From positions 620,001-684,000 of the forward strand of contig JAVJAP010000034.1 of the NCBI GenBank assembly GCA_034770075.1: DNA of 64,000 bases, given 5' to 3'. This DNA comes from Aralia elata. Taxonomy: Eukaryota; Streptophyta; Magnoliopsida; Apiales; Araliaceae. Both the position numbers and the translations under genes were made by a program. Below are positions 36,418 through 49,036 of the stretch, piece after piece (position 1 is the stretch's first letter; each line of letters starts with the position of its first letter). The notes below the pieces were generated by a model. The model was not told the origin of the DNA, did no database searches, and saw only the letters and a program-made list of their open reading frames with translations.

Positions 36418-39101
36418 CATAAACAGTTCACGCTTGAAAGAACTTAACTAAATTCACAATTCAATAATAATAGATTACGAATTCAATTGCACAAGGTGCG
36501 AATCTCAATAATCAGTATAGATGTGAATAATCAACAATAATTATTCACTAACATGCTTCGAAAATAATAACTCGAGTTTGAGTTAGGGAACTTGCCTGTC
36601 TGCTCAGCTACAAATAATTCTAGCTTTAACTAATTGGCCTTGAAGAACCTAACATTGATAATGTTGATCTATCAATTAGTACTGCGTAGTTGTATATCGA
36701 CACGCTTACTTATGATATTTATTTAACAATTAAGCAAATCACATAGCACACATAACTATCGTAAATCCTATAAGACACTTAATTGATCCTTAGGTTGATG
36801 GTTTAATTAATTAACAATGTTTTCCTTAAGTGATAATCACTTATTAACCTCTAAGCAATTTATTATAATTGTTAAATTAATTAACATTACTCTTTCTTAA
36901 GTAATATTTATTTATTAAACCCTTAAACAATTTATTATGATTATTTAATTAATGAGTTATTAAACTCTCTCTATTTTATTAACTTTATCTTCATTTAATT
37001 ACTATTAAATAGTAATTAATTAATTATCTTTAGTTATTAATAATAGTAATTAATAACTAATTACAGTTACTTATTATTTAATTATTAATTAGATAATAAT
37101 CGAATTATAAATTTTAATTGTCTTTAATTATTTAAGATTTAAATAATAATTAGTTAGGTTTATTTATTATTTAAAGTTAATCAAATAATAAATAATTAAT
37201 TAGTGAGTAATAATTATCTTTAGTTATTATTTAATAATAAATAATAACTAATTAGGTTTATTTATTATTTAATATTAATCAAATAATAAATAGTTAACAA
37301 ATAAATAGGAATTATCTTTAGTTATTATTTAATACTAAGTAATAACTAATTAGGTTTATTTATTATTTAATGTTAATCAAATAATAATTAATTTACAATT
37401 CTTAATTATCCTTAATCATTATTTAATAATAATTAAACAATAATTAATTAATAATATATTTAGAAAATATAATATTTAATGCGCAAACTTAATCTTGTAT
37501 ATTTACTAATTTTACAAAATTAATTAATAATATTAAGACATTAAATTTAATTAAAATTAACCCTTGATGGCATTCTGGTAAATAGGTTAAAGTCCGGACG
37601 GAGGGCAAAACGGTAAACTCCCGTCTAAAACCTCTTCCGCGCATTGCGCGCCTGCTCAAACCTGCGGCCCCAAACGACGCCGTTTGAGGCTCGCCCGTTC
37701 AATCTCAACATTAGGCCTGGCGCGCCATGCGCGGCCAGGCGTGGTTTGGCTAAGCGCGGGGGGGAGGGATCCAGGGACTTCAGGCCTTTTTTTTTTTTTT
37801 TTTTTCTTCCACACCAAATGAGTTCTAATCCTCCTTTAAATAAGTTTTACACTCCAAATAGATTTCCAAAAATTTACCCATGGCTACCAAAAATATTTCT
37901 AATATTAAGAGAAAATATTTATGATTTAAAACAATATTTTTCATCACTAAATTTTATACTCCAATAAATAATATTACTCCCATGTTTTAGCATACAAAAT
38001 CCACCAAAACATGTTTCAAAGATTCTAAGCTTATATATGGTATCAAATAAGCATACAAGATCAAGATCTCTTCTTCTTTTTTTTATATAGCTTTAACCAT
38101 TTTTATTGAGCATGCTTTGCAATAATATAGATCTAGCAAAATACAAACCTAGATCCATGAATACTCCCTCTCTACCACCAACACCAACCAACACATAAAA
38201 GTTCTAACAAAATAAATGTGTAATAATCATACTATAATAATAACAGCAAGAACTAGCGTTTGAAAGAAATGAGATCCATACCTAGATTAAATGGCTATTC
38301 TCCTCCTCTTTCCAAAATATGTTGTGAATGAGGATGGTATAACAAAGCTAGACTTCTCTTCTTTTCCTTCTCCTTTGGTCGGCACCCCCTCCTTGCTTTT
38401 CCTCTCAAATATTTCTCACAAGTGTTTAAGCTCCACCCGAAAATGGGTTTCTTCCTTAGCTATCTCTCAAGCTCACAAACTCTCTATACTTGGTGAATAA
38501 TAAATGAACCAACCCCTACTATCATTGGTGAGGGGTCCTATTTATAGGAAAGTAGAGACCATGGGCAAAATAGTCATTAATCATGACTAGGCAAGGGCAA
38601 TTTGATCAATTCATCAATAATAGGAAGCTTCCTAGCAACTTTCTCAAGGGTATTTTAATCATTACCCAACTTCTTTTAAGGTTAAAATAGTCTTTTCGCA
38701 AAATCTTAATTATCCATTAGTTATTAACCATTCTTCATTGGTTATTAGACATTGGTTATTATCTTGCCATAATTACATTGTTTAAACACAATGGTTATTA
38801 TCCCGCCATAATTACATTGGTTATTAACCACTTGGATATACAATGGTTATTGCCCCTTCATAATTACCTTGGTTATTAACCACTCTTGGCCATTTTAGCC
38901 ATTACACACCAATTCCTACACTTGACTCACATATGGTTATTTCTTAACCATAGTTATATCATACCTGCCAACACAAGTATAGACACATCTTATACATCTC
39001 CCACCAATTAACCCAAGTTGGTTTAAATAGAACACAACGTTAACTCATTAAATTAAATTAGTTTTAATTAATAAGGATGTTCAAAATTCACGGGCATTAC
39101 A
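36418..39101 (-). repeat. Solo LTR G1, second part
   Basis: Continues G1 after G2 and its TSD, ending GGGCATTACA at 39101. It carries roughly 110 bp more than G2 in the transcript-leader region (38310-38490), which produces an unsupported 69-codon ORF. Confidence 0.9.
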
Positions 39102-39106
39102 GTTAC

Positions 39107-39649
39107 CTTTAATAGGGTGGACAATAAAGGTGATTATTGGGTACATTATGAATCGTGTGAGGAATATGAGTGATCTAGATAGAATTTAACCCTCTTATAT
39201 ATTAGGGGTGATATCCATAGGCCTCTTGATTGAGTAGGACTATGAAATGTATGACCATGCTTAAATAGTGATTTGTTTGATATAGTCTACTCATTGATCA
39301 AGAATACTCAGATTAAATTATGAAGAGTATGACACATTCCATGGCTCGAGTTTAATCTAGGATGTGAAGGTTAAAAGGATTAAATTACATTGAAACATTG
39401 GTCACGCAAAGGTTGCATCCAATCACCGATCTTATTATTAATTGGGTAGCAGTGATGCATTACTAGATGTCGCTCACTGTTTATAATTTTATAATATAAT
39501 TTTAAAATTATTGCCAACATAATAATAACCTATAGGGTCACACACTTAGAACGTAATTAAAAGGGAATTAATTTAAATTGTAAGAATTTAAATATGTCAA
39601 TATGATTGATAGTATTTAAATTACGAATTTAAATTAATAGGATAATTTA

Positions 39650-39695
<46 letters not shown>

Positions 39696-40171
39696 GTAAG
39701 TAAGACTTAATTAAGCTATAATATATATATATATATTCAGATTTTACTTTTCTAATTAGATTAGGGTTTTGGTAATTCTTTTTGCCAGCTATATATATAT
39801 ATATGATATATTAGCTGTTTTATGTTCCGAGCAGTAAAGAAAAACCCTAGCCGTTTTTAGAAAAGAGAGTTGAGAGAAGAACTTCAGAAAATCTAGATCT
39901 TGGCGGCTAGTACCGGAGTTCTTTTTGCTGCAGATCGTGTGACGGTTTGTGGGACGTTCGTGTGGATACCGTAGAGACGTAGTTCCGTTGGATTGCGTTG
40001 AAGATTCAAATCCGTTCCAAAATTTCATCGTTCCATTCAAGCTCGGATAATCGATAAAACAAATCTAAACCTCTAAATTAATTTGGTTTCGCATGGATCC
40101 TGTTTTAGGGTTTCGAAAATAGTTTTAAAATTTTTTAAATTTCGCTTCTTTTATGTGTCGAAAACCCTACA
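39107..40171 (+). repeat. Solo LTR F, second part
   Basis: Resumes F after TSD GTTAC and ends CCCTACA at 40171. A TA microsatellite (about 39654-39693) and TATA-rich runs precede a likely transcribed leader from about 39830, consistent with plus orientation. Confidence 0.85.
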
Positions 40172-40176
40172 CAAAC

Positions 40177-40508
40177 AACACCGGCGCTACCCATGGTGAT
40201 ACGCTCGGCTGAATATACTTCTTATCTAATAACTCTTGTAGTTATACCATTAACTCCTTTATCTCCACTGGAGCCATATGGTACGGGGCTTTTGATATAG
40301 GGGCAGTCCCTGGTGCTAGATCGATCACAAACTCAATTTCTCGATCAGGCGGAAGTCCTAGCAAATCGTCTGGAAAAAAGTCCATAAACTCTCTAACTAC
40401 TGGTATTTCCTCTAGTTTTACACCCACCTTTTTTGTATCGACTATGTAGGCTAGATGTCCCACACACCTTTTCTTAACAACTTCTTGGCTTGTATCATCG
40501 TCAGACAT
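40177..40508 (-). pseudogene. Protease-RT junction of gypsy element E
   Basis: Reads PVVREFMDFFPDDLLGLPP, then DREIEFVIDLAPGTAPISKA and YHMAPVEIKELMV, the usual start of gypsy RT, then TAA for Gln near 40242. After that the frame reaches GAPVLF, where F interrupts it; the missing side is at 31690. A 1-nt loss near 40480 separates it from the gag-PR frame (KLLRKG then CVGHLAYIVDT in the other frame). Confidence 0.9.
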
Positions 40509-41998
40509 CTCGTTTGTCTAGGTGACTTGCTGCCATAAAATACTACCTTTGACTTCTTCGGAGTCATAAGGTTTACACACTTTTTCTGGCAATCAATTAT
40601 CGTCCAATGGTTAAACAACCAATCCATTCCCAAAATAACATCGAACTCCCTGAGTCTAATTGGTAATAAATCCACCGACATCACATGCCCCTTAATATCC
40701 ATGCGATAATTCTTATGTACAAATCTAACAAGAATCACCTCCCTATTCGCAATTTCTATATTCAAAGGGTAGTCTAACTCTTCCTGTAGCAATTCCAAGT
40801 TCTTAGCAAATTCGTCGGATATAAATGAACAAGTAGCACCCGAATCAAATAATATATAAGCATTTACATCATTGATCAGAATGATACCTGACACCACATC
40901 CTTCGACTGCACAACATCCTGCATCGTCATGTTGAATGTTCGGGCAGTTAGTCGATTTGATGACGCTGGTCTGGTGATAGTCAAATTGCCACCGTTGTTG
41001 TTTCCCCTACCTCCACTTGCTCCTCCTGATGCTTTCTTAGGACAAGCTCGAGTTAAATGTTCCTTCGACCCACAAGTAAAACATGCTCCCTTTTTTGGAT
41101 TAGGGTAGTTTGGTGCAATATGGCCCTCCAATCCGCAATTGAAACATACCATTTTTCCCTTCAAGCATACACCTACATGATTCTTCCCACACGTAGCACA
41201 AGCCTCGATCTTCTTCTTCTGACTTCCCTACTAATTTCCAGCAGTGACACTATCATTCCACTTCCTCTTTTGACCACTGCGACCATGGCTACCACTTGCT
41301 ATGTTCTCATTTTCACTTTTCTTCTTCTTCTGCTCCTGATTATACTTTGTCAGTGCATCACTTCCCCCTTCTGCTATAATTTCCTTCTATAGCACAGCTG
41401 CGAATGAATTAAGTTGAAACATAGAGACTCGGCTATACAGCCAGGGCTTTAGTCCCTGCTTGAACCTCCTCGCCTTTCTCTGAATGGTATTGACTTGATA
41501 TGGCGCAAACCTCAACAATTCATTAAATTTTGTGGCATACTCGTAAACTGTCATCGTACCTTGCTTTAACTCCAGAAATTGAACCTCCATCTGGTCCTGC
41601 AACCTTGGCGGAAAGTATGTCTCAAAGAACATCTCCTTAAATCTTTCCCAAGGAATTACTCCCTGACCACCTCGGCTCCTATTCGCCTGCCACTAGTAGC
41701 TAGCGTCCGACTTTAGCATAAACGTTGCGAAGCAGTCTTTTGATCTTCACCAACCCTAACGACATCAAAAACCTTCCCCATTTCCATGATCCATGTTTGA
41801 CTTCGACTGGATTCATAGACCCTTGATATTTCAGGGGCCCTACAACTTTAAAATCTTTGAAAGTCATGGCTTGAGCCTGGGGCTGATTTGCAAATGCTGA
41901 CAGGTTCACCAGCTGCTGCATTGGATTAACTTCAGTTCATTATTGTTCGTAGACCCCTCGGGGGTTTGCTGATGCGTTTGTTTTCTTCTTGGCGGCAT
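40451..41998 (-). pseudogene. Gag and aspartic protease of gypsy element E
   Basis: Gag starts MPPRRKQTHQQ at 41998 and runs through a FKDFKVVGPLKYQGS segment and the capsid motif QFLELKQGTMTVYEYATKFNE (41580-41520). Zinc knuckles follow: CFNCGLEGHIAPNY, in which the last Cys is Tyr, and CFTCGSKEHLTRAC. Protease follows with ILFDSGATCSFIS and FDVILGMDWL. Frameshifts near 41760 and stops near 41390 and 41230 break it. H (55319-57035) has the same layout and a knuckle with all its Cys residues. Confidence 0.9.
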
Positions 41999-42304
41999 CT
42001 TTCTGTTTAAAGTATTCGCCATAAACTTAATATTCATTTACTTAAACATTTAAAACCTAACTTAAACATTTTTAAACAACACATAGCACATAACACATCT
42101 GACAAACTTTTGTGTTTTATTCATTCATTACCTTCAAACATAACAAAGATAATGTTACTGCTATTTACATCATTTACTCTATTATGCTGAAATTTCATAA
42201 CCACATCAACATCATATCCCATTATTGTATCAACAATTAGGATTTACATTTTATTATTACTCGTGGCTAGCTATCATATATGTTATTGCATTTATTGCAA
42301 GCTA

Positions 42305-43003
42305 CTAGGACATCCCACGTCGCATAGCTTCTTCGCGCTCTTGCTCCATGATACGAATCATCGTCCCGCGATCCATTATGTACCATGGTAAATCTTCGAA
42401 CTGCACTCGATAGTGGAAAACTCGATCCTGAGCTCTATCCATCGCTGTGTGGAACGCATAGTCCATCTCATATATTCTGGCCTTCTTTGACCGAACCTCA
42501 TCCTTAACAAGATCTTCACGATCAGCAGCCTTCACCCACGCATCCTCGGCTCTCACCCGTTTTGCTGACTCATCCCTCAATTCATCCTTCACGCCCTCAT
42601 TGTCAACCATTATTTCTGCTCTTTAATATTCTAATTGAGCTAGCTTCTGATCAAGTTCTACAACTCGTGCAGTGAGATCCTGAATCTTCAAATCCTTTTG
42701 TTCTAGAACGATCTGACACTCTGCTGCCTGCTCCTCTAATTCCTCAACCCTGTCCTGTAACTCAATGTTGCGATAATACACTTCATCATACATCACAGCT
42801 CCCAACGAGGAAAGTGGTATCTTAACCGGATCCTCCTCCTCATCTTCTATCTCCAACTCCTCAGGATCAGATTCAGGCTCATACTTAGGGCTGTCAACTA
42901 TGGTTAATGGTGATGGCTCCCTCGGCACCAATTGTTCCCGGACTGTATGAATGTCTCGGGGCTCCTCCTCCCTAGCCTGGTTGGATCCTCCTATCTCAGC
43001 CAT
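42305..43003 (-). pseudogene. Pre-gag ORF (ORF1) of gypsy element E
   Basis: About 232 codons between PBS and gag, in one frame with a single TAA (near 42622). It begins MAEIGGSNQ; then DIHTVREQLV, an acidic Glu/Asp-rich stretch, a heptad-like ELQDRVEELEEQAAE region likely to be coiled coil, and a C-terminal part with VRSKKARIYEMDYAFHTA, ending EEAMRRGMS. About 300 nt separate it from gag. H has a homologue at the same place (DIYVVSEQLV, VRSKKARMDRMQYAFSSA, EDAIRRGL), so it is a real gene of this family. I do not recognise a known domain. Function unknown. Confidence 0.8.
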
Positions 43004-43223
43004 CCTGCCATTAAAATATTTAAGTTTTAATTACTACTCGATACTCCTCGAGAGCACATAAGTTATTAACAAATAAGCACATAAAGTGTTTTATTATTCA
43101 TCTTCAATGAATTCCTTAATTCATTCCTTAGAACTCGATAAGAGTTTTATCACCACTACGTTTTCGATTTCCTAGAAGGCTAATTCCTAAGGTTTTCCCC
43201 ACCTAAGGTCCGTAACCTACAAT

Positions 43224-43233
43224 TCTGATACCA
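43224..43233 (-). other. Primer-binding site of gypsy element E
   Basis: TCTGATACCA on the plus strand is TGGTATCAGA on the element strand, an initiator-Met-type PBS, three bases from the 5' LTR end at 43237. The match after TCAGA diverges. Confidence 0.8.
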
Positions 43234-43236
43234 ACT

Positions 43237-45351
43237 TGTGACACCCTCAAATTCGGATACTCCAATCCACAGATCTGGTATTTATTATCCAAACAATCAC
43301 ATCTAACTACCCATAACAAAGGATAATAATAAACTTTATAAACCATTATTCCACTAAAGGGTTACATTTAAATAAAATCACACGTCATCTAACCTTTATT
43401 ACATTATTTGCAGAATAAACATAATAATAAATAAGTCTCATTATATAAGCTTTCAAATAAAAAAACTATTCTTCATTGTTTGTTTATCTTGCCCTTGCCA
43501 CTCGTGGATGACTCATCAAATTTCTCAAGCTTAGCTGCAATGTTTTATGCAAGGGTGAACAAATAATTTCCCACAAGGATAGAAGTAACAATAAAAACAA
43601 ATGAATAAATTTTAACTGAATAATATAAACTTGCTGGAATCAGTCAACAATAATCAAGGACTGAAAGCTCAATGGAAAGCTCGACTTTTGAATCTAGATT
43701 AGAAGGCAAGATCAAAAGTAAATCTGAGGGTCACAAGAACACGAACTATGTCCTAGGTTAGCAAGTATCTCTTTTGTAACCTTTAACAGTCTTATATACT
43801 ATATGGACCATCCATCTCCTACTCCGGGAGATCAGCCCTTTGTACAATGTATTGTGCACAAATATTTTAACGATATTGCGTATATAATCCCCTATATTAA
43901 GGTTGTTAATCTCAGCTTTGATATCAGAATCTGTACCAAAGGAAGTTTGGTTTGGAATAACTTCAATAGAAATTCTAGAATTTAGAACGCTCATCAACTA
44001 TTGCTAGTCAAATCAAAAGGGTTCGCTAGCTACTAAAGAGTTTGATATAACAATATAATCTTGTACAATGGTACATAAGCAAATCATGATTCAACAAGTC
44101 ATAGAGTCACAAAGATTCATAATTGAATAAACATCGTATATCGAAGTAATGCTTTCGGAAGAATTAGAAAGCTTAATTAAGAAACTTGAGTAATAATAAA
44201 CAAGTTACAGATATGGAACTTGCACAATACAGGAGTGAAGTTCAGAAACTTGCCTCGTGCATAATCTACACAATCACAACTTACGTTCACCAAATGTCCT
44301 ACATACCATTAGGATCATAATATAAATTAGTTCCATTACAACTATGATTAACGGTTTCACCTTCCACTTTAATACAACTTAGCAACTTAGTTCATGATCT
44401 GAACTTCCTAACTAACCACATAGCATAAATCAGAAATTTCTACAAGCATATAACATAAATCTTAGCATTCAAATTCTCACAAACAACAAGTTAGAGTCTC
44501 CTAAAACTTACCAAATCATAGCTTATAATTCAACTTTGTGATTTCATACTCTTGATGCAACTTAATACGTGTTTAAAGCTTCTTCATGCTCATCAAGCTA
44601 GGTTGCATTGGGTTCTAAGGACTGAACAGTTAAAAAAACATCTATTTATGTTCTGGTGCAGGCGAGGTCGCGCCCTGTTTTAGCCTTGGCACAAGCGCGG
44701 CCGCGCTGGTGCGCAGACATAGGTACTACAGGCTGCTTCTCCCCTGCTGCGAACCAAACCCCCAACACTCCATATAACAATAATTTAGACATATACAGAC
44801 GTTATAAACTCAACCAAAATAAAATAACATATATACTTAACCATTCTTCTAACACAAACAACACTAAAGTCTCCAAAATCAAGGTTCTTGCTAATTCTTC
44901 ATATTTCAACATATTTAGCGAAATCAAACACCACAGACTCGTTTTTTAACCAAATTGGTTCATTCAACATGCATTATTTTCATTTCTTAACATATTAACA
45001 TAAACAACTAACACTTTACAGATTATTACATGAATTAAACATTAATTTTAGTCCCAAATAAGCCATATTCATAGATATATCACTGTAAATTCAAATTTTC
45101 CCTTTAAAACATGTACTCATGGATTAACCCAATCAAAATCGTTTATAAACAACATATAATGATTTATACATATTAATCAATACATATAAACAATTTCCTC
45201 ACGTATTAGCATGCTTTCATGAATTTGATATTCCAAAATCATTTACAGAGAAAAAAAGTTTTAGAAAACTAAGAACTAAGAAATTGAACATTAGTTTATT
45301 ACCTTAGATTGCTCTTTACACTAGTGAGATGATGAAGATTGTTAGTTTAGC
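43237..45351 (-). repeat. 5' LTR of gypsy element E, truncated
   Basis: Starts TGTGACACCC at 43237 and aligns with H's LTR (GC boxes at 44662-44706 match H 50414-50457 in reverse; the GATGAGCATGAAG segment near 44585 matches 52340). It is cut at 45351 by LTR I, losing its U3 promoter half. Candidate intron: donor AG|GTAATA at 45302, acceptor TTGCAG at 43535 on the minus strand. Confidence 0.85.
44662..44706 (-). repeat. GC-rich boxes in LTR E
   Basis: GCGAGGTCGCGCC at 44662-44674 and the palindrome GCGCGGCCGCGC at 44695-44706, the latter followed by TGGTGCGCAGAC, closely matching the last box of Copia leader D (17520-17543). Confidence 0.88.
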
Positions 45352-48060
45352 TGTAATAACCCAAGATTTTCGATATATTAAAATAAGAAATTTTACGTAT
45401 GAATTTTTTTTTATATATAATAAAATTATTTTTATTATATATTAAAACAAGTATGAGAATGTGTGTAAGGAAAGGAATGTGAATATGTAATATGTACATA
45501 TATATTTATTTCATATATGGTTTCAAGTAAATTTCTTATTAAAGAAATTGTTGATAATTATAAATTATATTCTGTTAATAAATTAATTTTTATATTAAAG
45601 ATTTATGATTATTTACAAAAATATGAATACTATATTATTTAAATAATAAATGTATATTTTAAGAAATGATTATTGTTATTATTATTACTATGATTATTTT
45701 TTTATGATATGAATTTATAAGATTAGTCAATTTATTTTAAATTGACTAAGTATGGTAAATGTAATAAAGTGTCACTACAGATCAAAACTCTAATTTGATC
45801 TATGGCTATAGATTTTAATTTTAAATATAATTATTGATATAATTATATTTAAAATGGATGTATGTGTATTATGAATAATAAGAATTTATTTTCTTAAGAA
45901 AATTCGAATACTAAATATAAGTATTGATTATATTTGAATGTATGTATGTACAACATGTGGTTCAATGGGTATGATAATTATTTATCAATGATGATAAATA
46001 TGTTATGATTTATGTGAAAAATGTATGTGATTAATTGTTAGTTAAAATAGGGCCCACTAATAGTTATTTAAATTAGTGGACTAACCTAAGAATATTAATA
46101 TTAAACAATTGATAAGATAGTAAGTTAATTAAATATTTAATTAAACTAAATATAGTAAGTGAATAAATTTTGTACATTAATTAATATGGGTATTAATTAA
46201 TGAGAATTATGTGCTATATGGATAATTTACTTTAATAGTCCAATTAGTAAGAAAATACTAGTGGACTAGCCTAATTAATTTATTAACTAAGCCCACTCAT
46301 TTAATTAATTATGGACTTGGATAATTAATGTGTGGACTTATTAAATTGGTCCAACATTTAATGAATTAGTAGCCAAGCATGGATTAAAAATATTAGAAAA
46401 CTAGTGGCCCAAACTTATTAAAAGTGAGCCCAAAAGGAGTTTAATTAAAGTCCAATTGTTAGCCCAATTGGGGAATACCTCTAACCATTTAATTATTATA
46501 TTAAAGCAATAAAAGAAGACCAAAAAGAGGGGCAAAGAATGAAGTGGGCAGCCGGCCATTGGATTCCAAAATGGTGAGTTGTTAATTTTTAATATATTGC
46601 TTGTAGGAATGGAGAAAGAAGGACAATTTGTAATGATGGCACATCACTAGCTTGTCAAAAAGGTGTAAGAAGTGTACTTATTAATTATGATGAAATGGAT
46701 AGATATACTTTATCTATCTATAGGTATTGTAAGTAAACTAGTTCCGTAAAACAAAGCTTAGTCATTTGCTCATTTTCTTTTCCTAACTTGGAGAGAGAAA
46801 ATAGAGAGCAATAATAATATCAAGAGAGAGAGAGGAGAGGGGTTGTCGTGAACCATGGAGGAGGAAAAGGGAGGGAGCTTTTGATGTGCTTAAATCCCAT
46901 AAACAAACCTTAGAAAGAAGGAGAAAGAAAATAAAGCAAAGGTATAATTTTTTTACCTTAATCAAGTGTATTTTGTTTTGTTTTGGTTTGATTTTGATGA
47001 TATAAAGTTTATGATCTTGGACCCTAGAACTCTCTATCTACATGATAATAAGTGTTTTGTGTTTAGATCTTACCTACTTGGGGGTTTAAGAGTTTAGAAA
47101 AAGAAAAGAAACAAAACTATGTTTTGAAAACAATTAGAAAACCCAATTTTTTTGCACTTTGTAAGCTTATAACTTGAGATCCACAAACTCTTTTTGCGAT
47201 CCGTCAAAGAGTGGTGCTAGATATATAAACAAATTATTCCATTAAAAAATGAAAAATATTAACTATTAAACCCAAGTGTTAGAACTCAAAAATAATTAGT
47301 ACAAAATTTCTAGGGACTGTTTTAATCAAAATAGTCCGGGTAGTGAACAAAACTGGAATAAAGTTTGCTAACCAGTCCAGTATAGGGACTTTTTCATCAA
47401 CTTTTTGAGCTCTAAAAATTCTAGAAAACTTTTGTGTGATAATATGGGAAGTTATGTGAGTCCTGTAAAAATATATGAATTTTTGGTCATGTAGAATGAA
47501 AGTTATGGATTTTATCGTGAGGGACTACTGTCAAAAGCATTCTTGAATAACGCTTTGTGCTTAACTCCAAATATTATGAAATAATTACTGGGAGTATATG
47601 TATATAGCACGAACATACCCTTGTATTCGAAATTCATTGACAAGTTCTGATACATAATATTAAATTTCGGTATGTATACCTAGTTTAAAGATTGTCTAAG
47701 TTATTTGTCCCAACTAGACACGGTTTGAAAAGTATTTGTCGAATATTATTGGTTTTGATAAAGTCGTCCAACTAAATTATTTTAGTTAGGACTCCAGACT
47801 GAGTATGAACAACCCTAAATGGAAAATTTTTATGCGCTAATAGTGGTGATTTAATTTTTATGCGCTAATGGCGGTGATGTATTATATAGTGTTGATTAAT
47901 ACGGGGCATAACGAGACTGATCATCCTCCGTGTCTGTAAGACCAGACGGTTTACAGATAAATTTATGTTTGAACCTTTTCAAAAATGAAAAATGACAGTT
48001 CATGGTTTTTTGACCACTCAGTATTCAAAAGTTACTTCGTTGTTTCAAAAATCTTAAAAT
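45352..48060 (+). repeat. Gypsy LTR I, truncated at its 3' side
   Basis: Starts TGTAATAACCC, a start related to that of H's LTR (TGTAATAATCG). It has a promoter-like zone near 46710-46760, a purine-rich leader with AG|GTATAA at 46940, and near 47808 a GAACAACCC...GCGCTAAT block like that of H at 53528. It then fades into sequence of opposite orientation. The right boundary is approximate and no TSD was found. No ORF supported. Confidence 0.7.
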
Positions 48061-48129
48061 GATTTGATATGTTGTTAAGAATAGTTTCAAATGACTTCAT
48101 ATTTTCTACATTCTACAACATTCTTATGA

Positions 48130-49036
48130 AACCTTAATTATTTGGAATCATTAACTGATACCATCCATTAGTCCAGAAATCATATCGAACTAGGATTTCA
48201 TCGTTTAACGTCTTTTACTTAAATTTTCGCCATAACTTCATTATAACACGTTCTTAATCTGTTCCACTTGGAACTTTTCAACAGTTCATATATGTATAGT
48301 TCTTTCTCCTCGTATATTAAAACTAACTTACAACCGATGGTTTTAAACTTGTCCATTAATAACATCCTAATAATGATTTTAAATTTGTCCATCAACAACA
48401 TTTACTACGTTCTTCATTCGTTCTTCCATTTAAATCGTTATTTTGATTAGGATTCCACTTTGCATACATATATTAGTGTTTTAAGTCCACTAATTCTTCC
48501 TTATTTCTTCGGAACAATTATATGATTCATACGAATCATCCAACCACCAACAAAGCACTTCGTTAACACTCTACAAAGCGATTAAATAGATGAAAAGCTT
48601 GAGTTTCGTTCTTACTTTTTGATTCTTCTCGTGTTCTTAATTAATGGATGAATTAATCTTGCGTTTTCTTCCTCCGAGACTTGAAGAATATGAGCCTCTC
48701 ACTTCTCTCTAAAATTGTCTAGAGTTTCTTTTCTCTTGGATTTGATGAATTAGTAAGGAAATGAAGAGAAATGGCTTGCTATTTAAAGAAAACCAAGAGT
48801 TGGGGCATTTTGGTCATTTTTCTATCTCAACCATAGCTTATTACTATTTTACCCTAACATATTCTTGGAATATTCCTCAGCATATGGCTTATTACCCTTT
48901 TACCCTAGCATATTCCGGGAATATTCCTTTCTTAACTTCTCTTAGAAGCTTCGCTGTTCCATGATATTTTAATTGTCGAAATTCATTCCGCAATCAAAAA
49001 ATTGCGTTCTTGGTTTCTAAATTTTTTTAGATATTC
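48130..49036 (-). repeat. Gypsy-like LTR J, first part
   Basis: Read on the minus strand this continues 63183-62665 across H and its TSD. It contains a TATA-like CTTTAAATA (near 48785), a TTGGGGCA...TTGGTCAT tract typical of these U3 regions, a leader and a GTAAG donor-like site near 48615. The left limit against I is uncertain. Confidence 0.65.

Larger units (their letters stand above)
29105..45351 (-). mobile_element. Gypsy (chromovirus-like) element E, interrupted by F
   Basis: Minus-strand order: truncated 5' LTR (45351-43237), PBS (43233-43224), pre-gag ORF (43003-42305), gag-PR (41998-40451), RT start (40508-40177), F insertion, RT-RNase H (31690-30343) and integrase (30342-29105). RT before integrase makes it Ty3/Gypsy. 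The Tekay/Del-like assignment rests on long related LTRs and an integrase tail resembling a chromodomain start. Its 3' LTR lies beyond B, left of the window. Confidence 0.9.

Noticed and set aside
38291..38500. 69-codon ORF MAILLLFPKY in G1
   Set aside because: It lies in a segment specific to G1's leader region, has no counterpart in sister LTR G2 and no recognisable domain.
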